Shown here: one piece after another, positions 8,069 through 17,697 of the stretch
Position numbering within the stretch: position 1 is the stretch's first letter
Layout of the letters: each line of letters starts with the position of its first letter
Assembly: GCF_000631985.1 (NCBI RefSeq)
Contig: NZ_JFYN01000010.1
Coordinates: 1-64,000, forward strand
DNA: 64,000 bases
Reading direction: 5' to 3'
Source of the DNA: Pseudomonas sp. RIT288
Lineage (GTDB): Bacteria > Pseudomonadota > Gammaproteobacteria > Pseudomonadales > Pseudomonadaceae
Program-made: the position numbers and the translations under genes
The notes under the pieces: model-generated
What the model was told of the DNA's origin: nothing
The model's input: only the letters and a program-made list of their open reading frames with translations
Database searches by the model: none

Positions 8069-10213
8069 TTAAAACAACTCGCCTTTCGCGGCTTTTTCCA
8101 GCAGCAGCGCCGGTGGTGCAAAGCGCTCGCCGTACTGCTCGGCCAGATACTGCGCGCGTGCGACGAAGTCCTGCACCCCGTACTGATTGATGAATTGCAA
8201 GGCGCCGCCGGTCCACGGCGCAAACCCGATGCCGAAGATCGAGCCGACGTTAGCATCCGCCGTCGAAGTCAGCACGCCCTCCTCCACGCAGCGCACGGTT
8301 TCCAGGGCCTGCACGAACAGCAGACGATCACGCACATCCTTCGGCGAAATCTGCCCGTCGGCCTGCTCGAAACACGTCCTCAACTCCGGCCACAGATGCT
8401 TCTGACCACCCGGCGGGTAATCGTAGAAGCCACCGCCGGCGGCTTTGCCCGGACGCTTGTATTCGTTGAGCAGCAAGTCAATCACGGCGAACGCCGGATG
8501 TTCGATCGGCGGTTTCCCTTCCGCTTGCAGGTCTTTGGCCGTTTGCTGACGGATATGGCTCATCAGGCTGAGGGAAACTTCGTCGGAGATCGCCAGCGGC
8601 CCCACCGGCATCCCGGCCTTGCGCGCTTCGGTCTCGATCATCGGCGCGCTCACACCCTCGCCGAGCATGGCGATGCCTTCATTGGTGAAGGTGCCGAACA
8701 CTCGCGAGGTAAAGAAGCCACGACTGTCGTTGACCACGATCGGGGTTTTCTTGATCTGCAGGACGAAGTCGAAACCCCGCGCCAGGGTTTCAGCACTGGT
8801 TTGCGCACCTTTGATGATTTCCACCAGCGGCATTTTGTCCACCGGGCTGAAGAAGTGCAGACCGATGAACTTGCTCTGATCGGGTACTGCGCTCGCCAGC
8901 CCGGTGATCGGCAACGTTGAAGTATTGGAGGCAATCACCGCCTCGCTACCGACTACCCGCTGCGCCGCTACCGAAACCTTGGCTTTCAGTTCGCGATCCT
9001 CGAACACGGCTTCGATGATCAAATCGCAACCCGCCAGATCAGCATCGCTCTCGCTGGTCTGGATCCGCGCCAGCACCGCCTCGCGATTTTCAACCGTCAT
9101 CTGCCCACGGGCGACTTTCTTGTCCAGCAGCGCCGCCGAATGGGCCTTGCCCTTCTCGGCCGCCGCCAGGTTGATGTCCTTGAGCACCACATCGATACCG
9201 GCCGAAGCACTGACGAAGGCAATCCCGGCCCCCATCATGCCCGCGCCCAGCACACCGACCTTGCGCGTGACATACGGCGCAAACCCTTGAGGGCGCGAGC
9301 CACCGGCGTTGATTTCGTTGAGCTGGAACCAGAAGGTGCCGATCAGGTTTTTCGAGATCTGGCCGGTGGTCAGTTCGGTGAAGTAACGGGTTTCGATCAG
9401 GTGCGCGGTGTCGAAATCGACCTGCGCGCCCTCCACCGCCGCACACAGAATCTTCTCTGGCGCTGGCAGCGTGCCCTGGGTTTTGCTGCGCAGGATCGAC
9501 GGCGCAATCGCCAGCATCTGCGCGACTTTCGGATTCGACGGCGTGCCGCCGGGGATCTGATAGCCCTTCACGTCCCAACGCTGCACTGCCGTCGGGTTGG
9601 CGACAATCCAGGCGCGCGCCTTGGCCAGCAGCTCGTCGCGATCCACCGCCAGTTCATCGATCAGACCGGCCTGCAATGCCTGTTGCGGGCGCACCTTCTT
9701 GCCTTCGAGCAGGTACGGCAAGGCTTTTTCGATACCGAGCATGCGCACCATGCGCACCACCCCGCCACCGCCCGGCAACAGACCGAGGGTCACTTCCGGC
9801 AGACCGAGTTGCACCGCCGCATCGTCCAGCGCTACTCGGTGATGGCAAGCCAGACAGATTTCCCAGCCACCGCCGAGCGCGGCGCCGTTGATCGCCGCGA
9901 CCACCGGTTTGCCGAGGGTTTCCAGGGTGCGCAATTGCCCCTTGAGGCCCAGCACCATGTCATAGAAAGTTTTGGCTTCGGGTTTGCCGACCTTGATCAG
10001 CTCATTGAGGTCGCCGCCGGCAAAGAAGGTTTTCTTCGCCGAGGTGATGATGACCCCGGCGATGTTGTCTTTGTCCGCCACCAGCCGCGCAACGCAGGCG
10101 CCCATGGCCTCGCGATACACGGCGTTCATGGTGTTGGCGCTCTGGCCCGGCATGTCGATGGTCAGCACGACGATGGCGTCCTGGCCTTTTTCGTAACGAA
10201 TGGCTTCGCTCAT
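8069..10213 (-). CDS. Fatty-acid oxidation multifunctional protein (enoyl-CoA hydratase / 3-hydroxyacyl-CoA dehydrogenase)
   Basis: A 714-residue FadJ/FadB-type protein. Residues 1-190 are a crotonase domain with AALGGGWEICLA and the catalytic Glu in LGLPEVTLGLLPGGGG. A Rossmann NAD site (GVLGAGMMGAGIAF) lies near residue 320, followed by the 3-hydroxyacyl-CoA dehydrogenase core with GLHFFSPVDKMPLVE, then the C-terminal dehydrogenase repeats. It hydrates enoyl-CoA and oxidises the product in beta-oxidation. The thiolase for the last step is the gene just upstream (10239-11444), 25 bases away, making a two-gene operon. It is separate from the canonical fadBA pair, which is not in the window. 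Confidence 0.92.
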   Translation of the reverse strand: MSEAIRYEKGQDAIVVLTIDMPGQSANTMNAVYREAMGACVARLVADKDNIAGVIITSAKKTFFAGGDLNELIKVGKPEAKTFYDMVLGLKGQLRTLETLGKPVVAAINGAALGGGWEICLACHHRVALDDAAVQLGLPEVTLGLLPGGGGVVRMVRMLGIEKALPYLLEGKKVRPQQALQAGLIDELAVDRDELLAKARAWIVANPTAVQRWDVKGYQIPGGTPSNPKVAQMLAIAPSILRSKTQGTLPAPEKILCAAVEGAQVDFDTAHLIETRYFTELTTGQISKNLIGTFWFQLNEINAGGSRPQGFAPYVTRKVGVLGAGMMGAGIAFVSASAGIDVVLKDINLAAAEKGKAHSAALLDKKVARGQMTVENREAVLARIQTSESDADLAGCDLIIEAVFEDRELKAKVSVAAQRVVGSEAVIASNTSTLPITGLASAVPDQSKFIGLHFFSPVDKMPLVEIIKGAQTSAETLARGFDFVLQIKKTPIVVNDSRGFFTSRVFGTFTNEGIAMLGEGVSAPMIETEARKAGMPVGPLAISDEVSLSLMSHIRQQTAKDLQAEGKPPIEHPAFAVIDLLLNEYKRPGKAAGGGFYDYPPGGQKHLWPELRTCFEQADGQISPKDVRDRLLFVQALETVRCVEEGVLTSTADANVGSIFGIGFAPWTGGALQFINQYGVQDFVARAQYLAEQYGERFAPPALLLEKAAKGELF

Positions 10214-10238
10214 AACAAGGTTTCCTTGAATTCAGGGC

Positions 10239-11444
10239 TCAGAGGCGTTCGATGATGGTGGCAATGCCCATGCCGCCGCCAACACACAGCGTCGCCAGGC
10301 CGTAGCGCAGGCGCCGGGCTTCCAGTTCATCGAGCAAGGTGCCGAGGATCGCGCAACCGGTGGCGCCCAGCGGATGGCCCATGGCGATCGAGCCGCCGTT
10401 GACGTTGACCTTGTCCGGGTCGACCGCCATGTCCTTGATGAACTTGAGCACCACCGAAGCGAACGCCTCGTTGACCTCGAACAGATCGATGTCCTCAACA
10501 CGCAGACCCGCCTTGGCCAAGGCCTTGCGCGTGGCCGGCGCCGGGCCGGTGAGCATGATGGTCGGGTCAGTGCTGGTGACCGCCGTGGCGACGATGCGCG
10601 CCCGCGGTTGCAGGCCGAGGGCGCGACCCTTGGCTTCGGAGCCGATCAACATCAGCGCCGCACCGTCAACGATCCCGGAACTGTTGCCCGGCGTATGCAC
10701 GTGGTTGATCCGCTCGACATGGCTGTAGACCCGCAGCGCGGTGGCATCAAAACCCATCTGGCCGATCATCTCGAAGCTCGGCTTGAGTTTGCCGAGGCCT
10801 TCCATCGTCGATCCGGCGCGAATGAATTCGTCGTGATCGAGCAGGATGATGCCGTTCTGATCCTGCACCGGCACCAGCGACTTGTTGAACGAACCGTCGG
10901 CCCGCGCCCGCGCGGCTTTCTGTTGCGAGTGCAGCGCGTAGGCATCGACGTCCTCACGGCTGAAACCTTCCAGAGTGGCGATCAGATCCGCGCCAACGCC
11001 CTGCGGGGTGAAGTGGCTGTGCAGGTTGGTCTGCGGGTCCAGCGCCCACGCACCGCCGTCACTGCCCATCGGCACCCGCGACATCGACTCGACGCCACCG
11101 ACCACCACCAGGTCTTCGAACCCGGAGCGGACTTTCATCGCGCCGAGGTTGACCGCTTCCAGCCCCGAAGCGCAGAAGCGGTTGATCTGCACGCCGGCCA
11201 CGCTGACGTCCCAATCCGCCACCTGCACCGAGGTTTTGGCGATGTCGGAACCTTGATCGCCGATCGGCGTGACACAGCCGAGCACCACGTCATCGACCTG
11301 GCTGGTGTCCAGCGCCGTACGGCTCTGCAGAGCGGTCAACAACCCCGCGACCAGATTCACCGGTTTGACGCTGTGCAGCGCGCCATCGGCCTTGCCTTTA
11401 CCGCGGGGCGTGCGCAACGCATCGAAAATCAAAGCTTGGGTCAT
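10239..11444 (-). CDS. Acetyl-CoA C-acyltransferase (thiolase)
   Basis: A 401-residue thiolase that cleaves 3-ketoacyl-CoA with CoA. Catalytic residues are visible: Cys91 in [12 protein letters not shown], His357 in [10 protein letters not shown] and Cys387 in LCVGGGMG. Full family length. It is the first gene of the operon with the FadJ-like protein, which supplies its substrate, so the pair forms a complete beta-oxidation cycle after the acyl-CoA dehydrogenase step. Confidence 0.93.
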   Translation of the reverse strand: MTQALIFDALRTPRGKGKADGALHSVKPVNLVAGLLTALQSRTALDTSQVDDVVLGCVTPIGDQGSDIAKTSVQVADWDVSVAGVQINRFCASGLEAVNLGAMKVRSGFEDLVVVGGVESMSRVPMGSDGGAWALDPQTNLHSHFTPQGVGADLIATLEGFSREDVDAYALHSQQKAARARADGSFNKSLVPVQDQNGIILLDHDEFIRAGSTMEGLGKLKPSFEMIGQMGFDATALRVYSHVERINHVHTPGNSSGIVDGAALMLIGSEAKGRALGLQPRARIVATAVTSTDPTIMLTGPAPATRKALAKAGLRVEDIDLFEVNEAFASVVLKFIKDMAVDPDKVNVNGGSIAMGHPLGATGCAILGTLLDELEARRLRYGLATLCVGGGMGIATIIERL

Positions 11445-11513
11445 GACGGCCTCGAACCTGTGCGGTGAGTGAAATTCGTGGTGTCACTGTTGTCCCGCGC
11501 CGTCGAGGATTCA

Positions 11514-11657
11514 ATGACCACAGCGCTCAATGACGTTGACGCGCACGCTCAGACGGACGGTCATCCACCCTCAGGTGAACCGGTTCAGGTCGGCGAGTTG
11601 TCTAGCAAGCGGGCGGCGCAGAAGCTGGCAATACGCCTCATGCCGTTTTTATCGTAA
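11514..11657 (+). pseudogene. Possible N-terminal remnant of an MFS transporter
   Basis: A 47-codon frame from an ATG with GAGG upstream. It ends in KLAIRLMPFLS and a stop, which resembles the short cytoplasmic N-terminus of anion:cation-symporter-type MFS transporters just before their first helix. No frame after the stop continues such a protein. It could equally be an unrelated small gene. The rest of the 11445-11837 stretch holds nothing else I can support. Confidence 0.3.
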
Positions 11658-11837
11658 ACGGCAGCAAATACATATGAAATGGATCTAAGCCAAGCGTGAC
11701 GCGGCCTCTAAGGTAGTACATGTACGTCAGGGTCGTCGGGTTTTGCCGGGGCCGACGTTCTTCAACAGGAAGTGCAGCGTTTGCCGTCATGGATATGCAG
11801 GCAAACATCAGGAAATAACAAAAAAGGCGGTCAAGCC

Positions 11838-11933
11838 ATGTTCAAACAACCGAAAGTTCGTCAAGCAGGACTCATTCTTTTCGCCACGACGCTGTTATTG
11901 ATTTTGCCCAATCTGACCAAGGTGATTGGCTGA
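11838..11933 (+). CDS. Small single-span membrane protein (31 aa)
   Basis: ATG preceded by AAGGCGG. The product starts MFKQPKVRQAG, continues with one hydrophobic helix (LILFATTLLLILP) and ends at residue 31. A basic N-terminus plus one helix fits a small inner-membrane protein with the N-terminus inside. No known family. It stands alone just upstream of the cytochrome gene. Confidence 0.5.
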   Translation: MFKQPKVRQAGLILFATTLLLILPNLTKVIG

Positions 11934-12042
11934 CTCAAGCGGCAGGCGCCCGTATCACCAGACAAAATGTGACTGGCCCGCTACCCGGGCCAGCGTGGCT
12001 GTGCGAACCTTTGCACACTTCCACGACAGGGATTGCGATCTT

Positions 12043-12849
12043 TTGAAAACGCTCATTGTGTTCTGGGCCTTGCTGTTGAGCATGCCCTTGTCTGCCGCAC
12101 AGCTGGAGCTGCAGCTGGGAGCAACCAGTCGCACCTGGCAGACCGAGGAATTGCTCAAGCATCCGCAAGCACAAACGCTGACCATCAAGAACGATGTGTC
12201 CTACAAGAAGGACATGATTTATCGCGCCGTGCCCGTGGCGGCGCTGCTCACCGGGATCAAGCCGGACGATCACCTGCAAGCGGTGGCGCTGGACGGGTTT
12301 GCCGCCGAATTGAGCGCTGCACCGTTGCTCAACACAAAAGGCGCGCGGGCCTGGCTGGCGATCGAAGACCCGACGCAGCCATGGCCGCCGCTGTCCGAAG
12401 GCAAGCACAGTGCGGGGCCATTCTATTTGGTGTGGACTGACCCGCAGGCCGGCACCATCAGCCCTGAGCAATGGCCGTTCCAAGTGGCGAGCATCAAGCG
12501 CATGGCCCCGGTGGCCGAGCGCTTCCCGGCGCTGTTGCCGGATCCCAAGCTGAAAGCGGATGACCCGGTGAATCAGGGTTTTGCGCTGTTTCAGAAGAAC
12601 TGCCTGGCCTGTCACCGGTTGAACGGTGCGGGAGATGCGCAGTTCGGGCCGGATCTGAATATTCCGTACAACCCGACCGAGTACTTCGGCGCGGATTTCC
12701 TCAAACGCTACATTCGGGATCCGCAGAGTTTGCGCCAGTGGCCACAGGCGAAGATGCCGGGATTTTCGGCGGATGTGTTGCCGGAAGGGGATTTGCAGTT
12801 GTTGGTCGGCTATTTGCAGCACATGGCTGGACGCAAGGTTAAGCCCTGA
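12043..12849 (+). CDS. Periplasmic mono-heme cytochrome c
   Basis: Translation is taken from TTG at 12043 because the protein then opens with a signal peptide (KTLIVFWALLLSMPLSAAQ). Frames starting earlier have no signal and overlap the preceding small gene. After about 150 residues of a domain without a named match comes a C-terminal cytochrome c domain with the heme motif CLACH (Cys187, Cys190, His191) and a likely axial Met in KMPGFS. It is a soluble electron carrier or the heme part of an unknown periplasmic reaction. Confidence 0.75.
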   Translation: MKTLIVFWALLLSMPLSAAQLELQLGATSRTWQTEELLKHPQAQTLTIKNDVSYKKDMIYRAVPVAALLTGIKPDDHLQAVALDGFAAELSAAPLLNTKGARAWLAIEDPTQPWPPLSEGKHSAGPFYLVWTDPQAGTISPEQWPFQVASIKRMAPVAERFPALLPDPKLKADDPVNQGFALFQKNCLACHRLNGAGDAQFGPDLNIPYNPTEYFGADFLKRYIRDPQSLRQWPQAKMPGFSADVLPEGDLQLLVGYLQHMAGRKVKP

Positions 12850-12884
12850 TCCTGTTCAAAAACTCCTTGTTCACCACAACCTCC

Positions 12885-12968
12885 TGTAGGAGCTGCGGCA
12901 CGCTGCGATCTTTTGACCTTGAATGTAAAAGCAGAATCAAAAGATCGCAGCGTGCCGCACCTCCTGCA
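12885..12968. repeat. REPIN, family B
   Basis: Inverted pair of TGTAGGAGCTGCGGCACGCT...-type units at 12885-12916 and 12937-12968. Further family B pairs are at 16555, 18687 and 19649. Confidence 0.85.
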
Positions 12969-12979
12969 AGGGACGGCGC

Positions 12980-13783
12980 TTATTGTTGTTGCACGGAGAT
13001 AACCGGCGTCGGCGACACGAACACCTTCGCATGCATCTGCTCACACCCCCCGCCCCGGCGCATGCCGCGTACCGGGCAGGCGTCCAGATAATCCAGGCCC
13101 ACCGCCAGCTTCAGGTGCCGCTCAGGCCGAGCCAATTGATTGGTTACGTCAAAGCTGTACCAGGCGTCATCCAGCCACGCTTCGGCCCAGGCATGACTGG
13201 CCAGGTGCTCGGCGTCCTCGCTGTACAGATAGCCCGACACATAACGCGACGGAATCCCCAGACTACGTGCACAGGCGAGAAACGCATGGGTGTGATCCTG
13301 ACAAACCCCGGCGCGCCCGGCGAAGGCTTCGGCGGCGCTGGTGTCGACTTCAGTCGAACCCGGCGTGTAGCTCATGTGCTGGTTCAAACCGTGCATCAGG
13401 TCGATCAGCGCGGTGCGATCACGTCGCTGCTTGCAGGACTTGTCGGCAAACCCCCGTAGCGCTTCGTCCGCCTCGGTCAGCCGGGTAAAACGCAGAAACG
13501 GCAGCGCCGACTGGCTTTCATGTTCGGCCTCGCGCAATTCGTCGATATCGACCTGGCCACGGGCGCCGATGATGATCGCTTCATGCGGCTCATCCATGGT
13601 CAGCACGTGCAGGATGTTGCCGAACGGATCGAGTTGGGCGCGCACCGGACGCGGCAGGTCGAGTTGCCAGCTCAACACGTGCTGACGCTCGCTGTCGTGC
13701 GGGGTCAGGCGCAAATACTGGATGCTCGCCCGCACCTGATCTTCATAGTGATAGGTGGTCTCGTGGCTTATGGAAAGTCTCAT
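12980..13783 (-). CDS. Transglutaminase-like cysteine protease family protein
   Basis: A 267-residue protein starting MRLSISHETTYHYED, the bacterial transglutaminase N-terminal domain, followed by the core. The Cys-His-Asp triad is visible: Cys161 in AGVCQDHTHAF, His197 in SHAWAEAW and Asp212 in FDVTNQ. It overlaps the alpha-E gene upstream by four bases (ATGA) and follows the ATP-grasp gene. Such three-gene operons are thought to make or cleave peptide-like amide bonds; the substrate is unknown. Confidence 0.9.
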   Translation of the reverse strand: MRLSISHETTYHYEDQVRASIQYLRLTPHDSERQHVLSWQLDLPRPVRAQLDPFGNILHVLTMDEPHEAIIIGARGQVDIDELREAEHESQSALPFLRFTRLTEADEALRGFADKSCKQRRDRTALIDLMHGLNQHMSYTPGSTEVDTSAAEAFAGRAGVCQDHTHAFLACARSLGIPSRYVSGYLYSEDAEHLASHAWAEAWLDDAWYSFDVTNQLARPERHLKLAVGLDYLDACPVRGMRRGGGCEQMHAKVFVSPTPVISVQQQ

Positions 13784-14730
13784 GCAGCCTCCAGGTATGA
13801 ACTGTGAATCGCGTTGCCCAACTGGCGCACCAGCGGGATGAATTCGGTGAGCCAGGCGTGCAGGCCTTCGGCGAGGATTTCGTTGATGCCGGTGTAACGC
13901 AGACGCGCGTCCATTTCGGCGGCGAGGCGTTGTGCCGGACGGCCATTGGCGCCGGGCAACTGGGCGAGGATCTGGTCGATTTCCTCGGTGCAGGCACGCA
14001 ACGAACGCGGGACATCGGCGCGCAACAGCAGCAGCTCGGCGACATGCCGGGCGCCGGGTGCGTCGCGGTAGATTTCGGTGTAGGCCTCGAACGATGACAA
14101 CGCCCGCAGCAGCGCACTCCATTGATAATAGGCGTGCGCAGTACCGTCGCTGACGGCCTCGGCCTGATCGCCGGCCATTTCATAACGCGCATCCAGCAGG
14201 CGCAGTGTGTTATCCGCACGCTCGATGAACGTTCCCAGACGAATGAAGCGGAACGCATCGTTGCGCATGATCGTGCCGTAGGACGCGCCACGGAACAGGT
14301 GCGAGCGCTCCTTGATCCACTCGCAGAAACGGCTCATGCCGTACCGGCTGAGGCCTTGCTCGGCAATGCCGCGAATCTCCAGCCAGGTGGCGTTGATGTT
14401 CTCCCACATGTCTGCGGTGATGCGCCCGCGTACCGCATGCGCACTGGCTCGCGCTGCGCCGAGGCAGCTGTAGATGCTTGCCGGGTTGGCCGCGTCAAGG
14501 GCGAAGAAGTGCAGCAGGCGTTCGGCATGCAGTTCGCCGTGACGCTCGAGATAATCGTCGAGGGTGCCGGTGATCAACAGCGGCATGGCCAGTTCGTGCA
14601 AACCGTCGCCGCGACCGTCCTGCGGCATCAGCGACAGCGAATAGCTGATATCGAGCATCCGTGCGAGGTTTTCCGCCCGCTCCAGGTAACGCGACATCCA
14701 GTACAGATCCGAGGCAGTTCTACTTAACAT
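13780..14730 (-). CDS. Alpha-E domain-containing protein (DUF403)
   Basis: A 316-residue all-helical protein starting MLSRTASDLYWMSRYLERAEN, the hallmark of the alpha-E family. It is the middle gene of an operon with a circularly permuted ATP-grasp enzyme upstream (12 bases away) and a transglutaminase downstream (ATGA overlap). The family always occurs in this company and is assumed to support the same unknown amide-bond reaction. Confidence 0.92.
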   Translation of the reverse strand: MLSRTASDLYWMSRYLERAENLARMLDISYSLSLMPQDGRGDGLHELAMPLLITGTLDDYLERHGELHAERLLHFFALDAANPASIYSCLGAARASAHAVRGRITADMWENINATWLEIRGIAEQGLSRYGMSRFCEWIKERSHLFRGASYGTIMRNDAFRFIRLGTFIERADNTLRLLDARYEMAGDQAEAVSDGTAHAYYQWSALLRALSSFEAYTEIYRDAPGARHVAELLLLRADVPRSLRACTEEIDQILAQLPGANGRPAQRLAAEMDARLRYTGINEILAEGLHAWLTEFIPLVRQLGNAIHSSYLEAA

Positions 14731-14742
14731 GGCAAGCTTCCT

Positions 14743-16152
14743 TCAATCCTCGACCACCCAGGTGTCCTTGGTTCCGCCGCCCTGAGAGGAGTTCACCACC
14801 AGGGAGCCTTCACGCAGGGCGACACGGGTCAAACCGCCGGGCACGACCCGGGTTTCGCGGCCAGACAGTACAAACGGACGCAGGTCGATATGGCGCGGCG
14901 CAATGCCGTTTTCGACAAAGGTCGGACAGGTCGACAGCGACAGTGTCGGCTGCGCAATGTACGCATGGGGCTTGGCCTTGATCCGTTCACGGAACGCATC
15001 GATCTGCGCCGTGGTAGACGCCGGCCCCACCAGCATTCCGTAACCGCCGGAACCCTGGGTTTCCTTGACCACCAGATCCGGAAGATTGGCCAGTACATGG
15101 GAAAGTTCCGAGGGGTTGCGGCACTGCCAGGTCGGCACGTTCTTCAGGATCGGTTCTTCGTCGAGGTAGAAACGGATCATCTCGGTGACAAACGGGTACA
15201 CCGATTTGTCGTCCGCCACGCCAGTGCCGATGGCATTGGCCAGCACCACATTGCCCGAACGATAGGACGACAGCAGCCCTGGCACGCCGAGCATCGAGTC
15301 GGGGTTGAATGCCAGCGGATCGAGGAAGGCGTCGTCGAGACGGCGGTAGATCACGTCCACCGCTTTCGGCCCGTCGGTGGTGCGCATGTACACCTTGTCG
15401 TCACGCACGAACAGATCGGCGCCCTCCACCAGTTCGACGCCCATTTCCCGTGCGAGGAAAGCATGTTCGAAGAACGCACTGTTGAAGCGTCCCGGCGTCA
15501 GCACCACCACGCTCGGGTCGTCGATCGGGCTGGAGCTCTTCAGGGTGTCGAGCAACAGGTTCGGGTAGTGGTCGATGGGCGCGATGCGCTGGGCGGCGAA
15601 CAGCTCCGGAAACAGGCGCATCATCATCTTGCGGTCTTCGAGCATGTAGCTGACACCGCTCGGCGTGCGCAGGTTGTCTTCGAGTACGTAATAGGTGCCG
15701 TCGCCATCGCGCACCAGATCGACGCCGGAGATGTGCGAATAGATGTCGCGGTGCAAATCCAGGCCCTGCATCGCCAACTGGTACTGCTCGTTGGCCAGCA
15801 CCTGTTCGGCAGGGATGATCCCGGCCTTGATGATGCGCTGCTCGTGATAAAGGTCGGCGAGGAACATGTTCAACGCCTTGACCCGCTGGATGCAGCCGCG
15901 CTCGACGATCCGCCACTCGCTGGCGGGAATGCTGCGCGGAATGGTGTCGAAAGGAATCAGGCGCTCGGTGCCCTGCTCGTCCCCATAGAGCGTGAAGGTG
16001 ATGCCGGCCCGGTGGAACAGCAGATCGGCCTCGCGTCGCCGTTGTGCCAGCAACTCGTCAGGCGTGTCGGCCAGCCAGCGGGCGAACTCGCGGTAATGCG
16101 GGCGAACCTGGCCGCCGGCATCGTACATTTCATCAAAATAGGTGCGGATCAT
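14743..16152 (-). CDS. Circularly permuted type 2 ATP-grasp protein
   Basis: A 469-residue ATP-dependent ligase-like enzyme, first gene of the alpha-E / transglutaminase operon. The start MIRTYFDEMYD is chosen because AAGGAGTACGGC precedes its ATG. Conserved stretches include YVLEDNLRTPSGVSYMLE, the ATP-grasp-type segment LVVKETQGSGGYGMLVGP and the C-terminal SSQGGGTKDTWV. Family members are predicted to form peptide-like bonds; the substrate is unknown. Confidence 0.92.
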   Translation of the reverse strand: MIRTYFDEMYDAGGQVRPHYREFARWLADTPDELLAQRRREADLLFHRAGITFTLYGDEQGTERLIPFDTIPRSIPASEWRIVERGCIQRVKALNMFLADLYHEQRIIKAGIIPAEQVLANEQYQLAMQGLDLHRDIYSHISGVDLVRDGDGTYYVLEDNLRTPSGVSYMLEDRKMMMRLFPELFAAQRIAPIDHYPNLLLDTLKSSSPIDDPSVVVLTPGRFNSAFFEHAFLAREMGVELVEGADLFVRDDKVYMRTTDGPKAVDVIYRRLDDAFLDPLAFNPDSMLGVPGLLSSYRSGNVVLANAIGTGVADDKSVYPFVTEMIRFYLDEEPILKNVPTWQCRNPSELSHVLANLPDLVVKETQGSGGYGMLVGPASTTAQIDAFRERIKAKPHAYIAQPTLSLSTCPTFVENGIAPRHIDLRPFVLSGRETRVVPGGLTRVALREGSLVVNSSQGGGTKDTWVVED

Positions 16153-16498
16153 GCCGTACTCCTTGTCACCCGGACCTACAGGCCTTCGCAAGGCCCGTGC
16201 CATCGGCATAAACGCTTTGATTTCAATCGCTTGGATAATCACCCCGCAAGCACCGCACCATTCCTGTGCGGCAAATGCCCCAAGCTGATTGCCCCCGCCT
16301 CATTGCGACGCAGTGCTGTCGCCTATCACCAGCATAGTCAGAGTTGATTTCACTGCCTGGGCCGGGCTGCGGATAATCGGCGCATCCGCTGAAAACTTCC
16401 CCCGGTGAAGGCTTCAGCTCCACTGATCCGGACTGCCCGCGCAGTCCCCGCAGGCCGTAACCCTGACCGGTTTCCTCTCCTTATCGGTCTTCCCTTTT

Positions 16499-16525
16499 AG
16501 CCACCCTCTCCGGTGGCTTTTTTTT
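16499..16525 (+). terminator. Orphan rho-independent terminator
   Basis: AGCCACC / GGTGGCT stem followed by eight T on the plus strand. No plus-strand gene ends here. The 16153-16498 stretch holds the divergent promoter region of the ATP-grasp operon and no reading frame I can support, so a small RNA is possible. Confidence 0.75.
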
Positions 16526-16554
16526 GCCTTTCTGAAATGTTTTGAAAGCAAAAG

Positions 16555-16626
16555 CAAAAGATCGCAGCCTCCGGCAGCTTCTACACCAATCACCTGTAGG
16601 AGCTGCCGAAGGCTGCGATCTTTTGA
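16555..16626. repeat. REPIN, family B
   Basis: Two inverted units, 16556-16585 and 16595-16626 (TGTAGGAGCTGCCGAAGGCT type), only about 10 bases apart. Confidence 0.88.
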
Positions 16627-16647
16627 CTTGAAAAAGCTGATCAGAGA

Positions 16648-16995
16648 TCAATTCAGACGATGGCGGTTGCGCACCTCCTGCTTGACGCCCCAACCCTCGA
16701 TGATGCCGCCCAGCGGCTCGACCACGGCAGAGAAACCCTGCTCGAAATCGCCAATGTCGTCATAGGTCGCGTACATCACTTTGCTCAGTTCCAACGACCA
16801 GGCGCCATCGTCGCGTGCACTGACCTGGGCATTGATGGATTCACCACGAAATTTGCCTGCCGCCCTGCGCGCCCGCTCCTCGTCCGGGAAAATGGCGTAG
16901 AACTCGATGGGATGGAAACGGGAAAAGTCGAAACCGCCTTCTTTCATGCGGCGCAGCACGTTGCTGCTGATGTCTTCTTGATAGGCTGTGCTCAT
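16648..16995 (-). CDS. rraB: Ribonuclease E inhibitor RraB family protein
   Basis: A 115-residue acidic cytoplasmic protein with the RraB layout: EDISSNVLRRMKEGG at the start, then FHPIEFYAIFPDEERARRAAGKF, and a C-terminal GFSAVVEPLGGIIEGWG. In Escherichia coli RraB binds RNase E and lowers its activity. The ATG at 16995 has AGGGGG upstream; the frame could run to 17193 but that part looks non-coding. Single-gene unit. Confidence 0.82.
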   Translation of the reverse strand: MSTAYQEDISSNVLRRMKEGGFDFSRFHPIEFYAIFPDEERARRAAGKFRGESINAQVSARDDGAWSLELSKVMYATYDDIGDFEQGFSAVVEPLGGIIEGWGVKQEVRNRHRLN

Positions 16996-17208
16996 GAATC
17001 GTCCCCCTCGGATAGATGGATAGACTTTCCGTATTCCCGCCCCGGGCCTTACAGGCCAAAAGTACATCGGCAAACGGGTTGCCGGCGGGAAACAAGCATG
17101 TAGCTGACAAGACCAGACCTTAGCGATTGTTTCGCTGATCTCGCTTGCAGAGTAGCCCCAAGATAGAGCTGCTGCCAAGGTCTGGTGCTTCAAGTGACAG
17201 GAAGAATT

Positions 17209-17442
17209 TCAGATTGGAGTGATGCTGCGGATCTTGATGCTGTTTTGGGTTTCGAGGCTTTTGACGCCAGCATCGGGGGTTCGCCCTTCCAGATCGTTCA
17301 GATCCAGTTTGGCGGCCACAGGCAGAAGCCGTTCCTTGATCAGGCGTGCAGCCTCGTCATCGCTGGGGCATTCCGCGCGCTCGAACACCTCATCGACAAT
17401 TTCACCATGATCGTCCACGAAAGTGACTTTCCACTTTTGCAT
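17209..17442 (-). CDS. Conserved hypothetical protein (77 aa)
   Basis: Starts MQKWKVTFVDDHGEIVDEVF with GAGGAGGC before the ATG, which sets the start at 17442 rather than 17655. A small cytoplasmic alpha/beta protein without a named domain, rich in acidic residues. It lies between rraB and a REPIN. Confidence 0.7.
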   Translation of the reverse strand: MQKWKVTFVDDHGEIVDEVFERAECPSDDEAARLIKERLLPVAAKLDLNDLEGRTPDAGVKSLETQNSIKIRSITPI

Positions 17443-17569
17443 CGGTGCCTCCTCGATCAAACCCGCAAATGGGCTTACTTCTATCTCGACTTTTGGCGAG
17501 ATTGATCGTTCAAAAGGATTGCAGCGCACGAACATGAAAAAAACATCATTTTCATGGCTGGAAAATTTC

Positions 17570-17678
17570 GTGGCGAGGGAGCTTGCTCCCGCTGGGCTGC
17601 GGAGCGGCCCCAAAATATTTAGAAATCGCAGATTTTGTGAGTGCTGCGCACTCAAGCGGGAGCAAGCTCCCTCGCCAC
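17570..17678. repeat. REPIN, family A
   Basis: Inverted pair of the same 24-base unit as at 7118-7226: 17570-17593 and 17655-17678. Confidence 0.9.
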
Positions 17679-17697
17679 AAGGAATCCATCGACCTGG

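Noticed and set aside
9140..10255. Long plus-strand frame opposite the FadJ-like gene
   Set aside because: Arg/His-rich shadow of a conserved protein, with no binding site or family match.
14890..16347. 485-codon plus-strand frame opposite the ATP-grasp gene
   Set aside because: Low-complexity Arg/His/Val shadow; the minus-strand protein has full family signatures.
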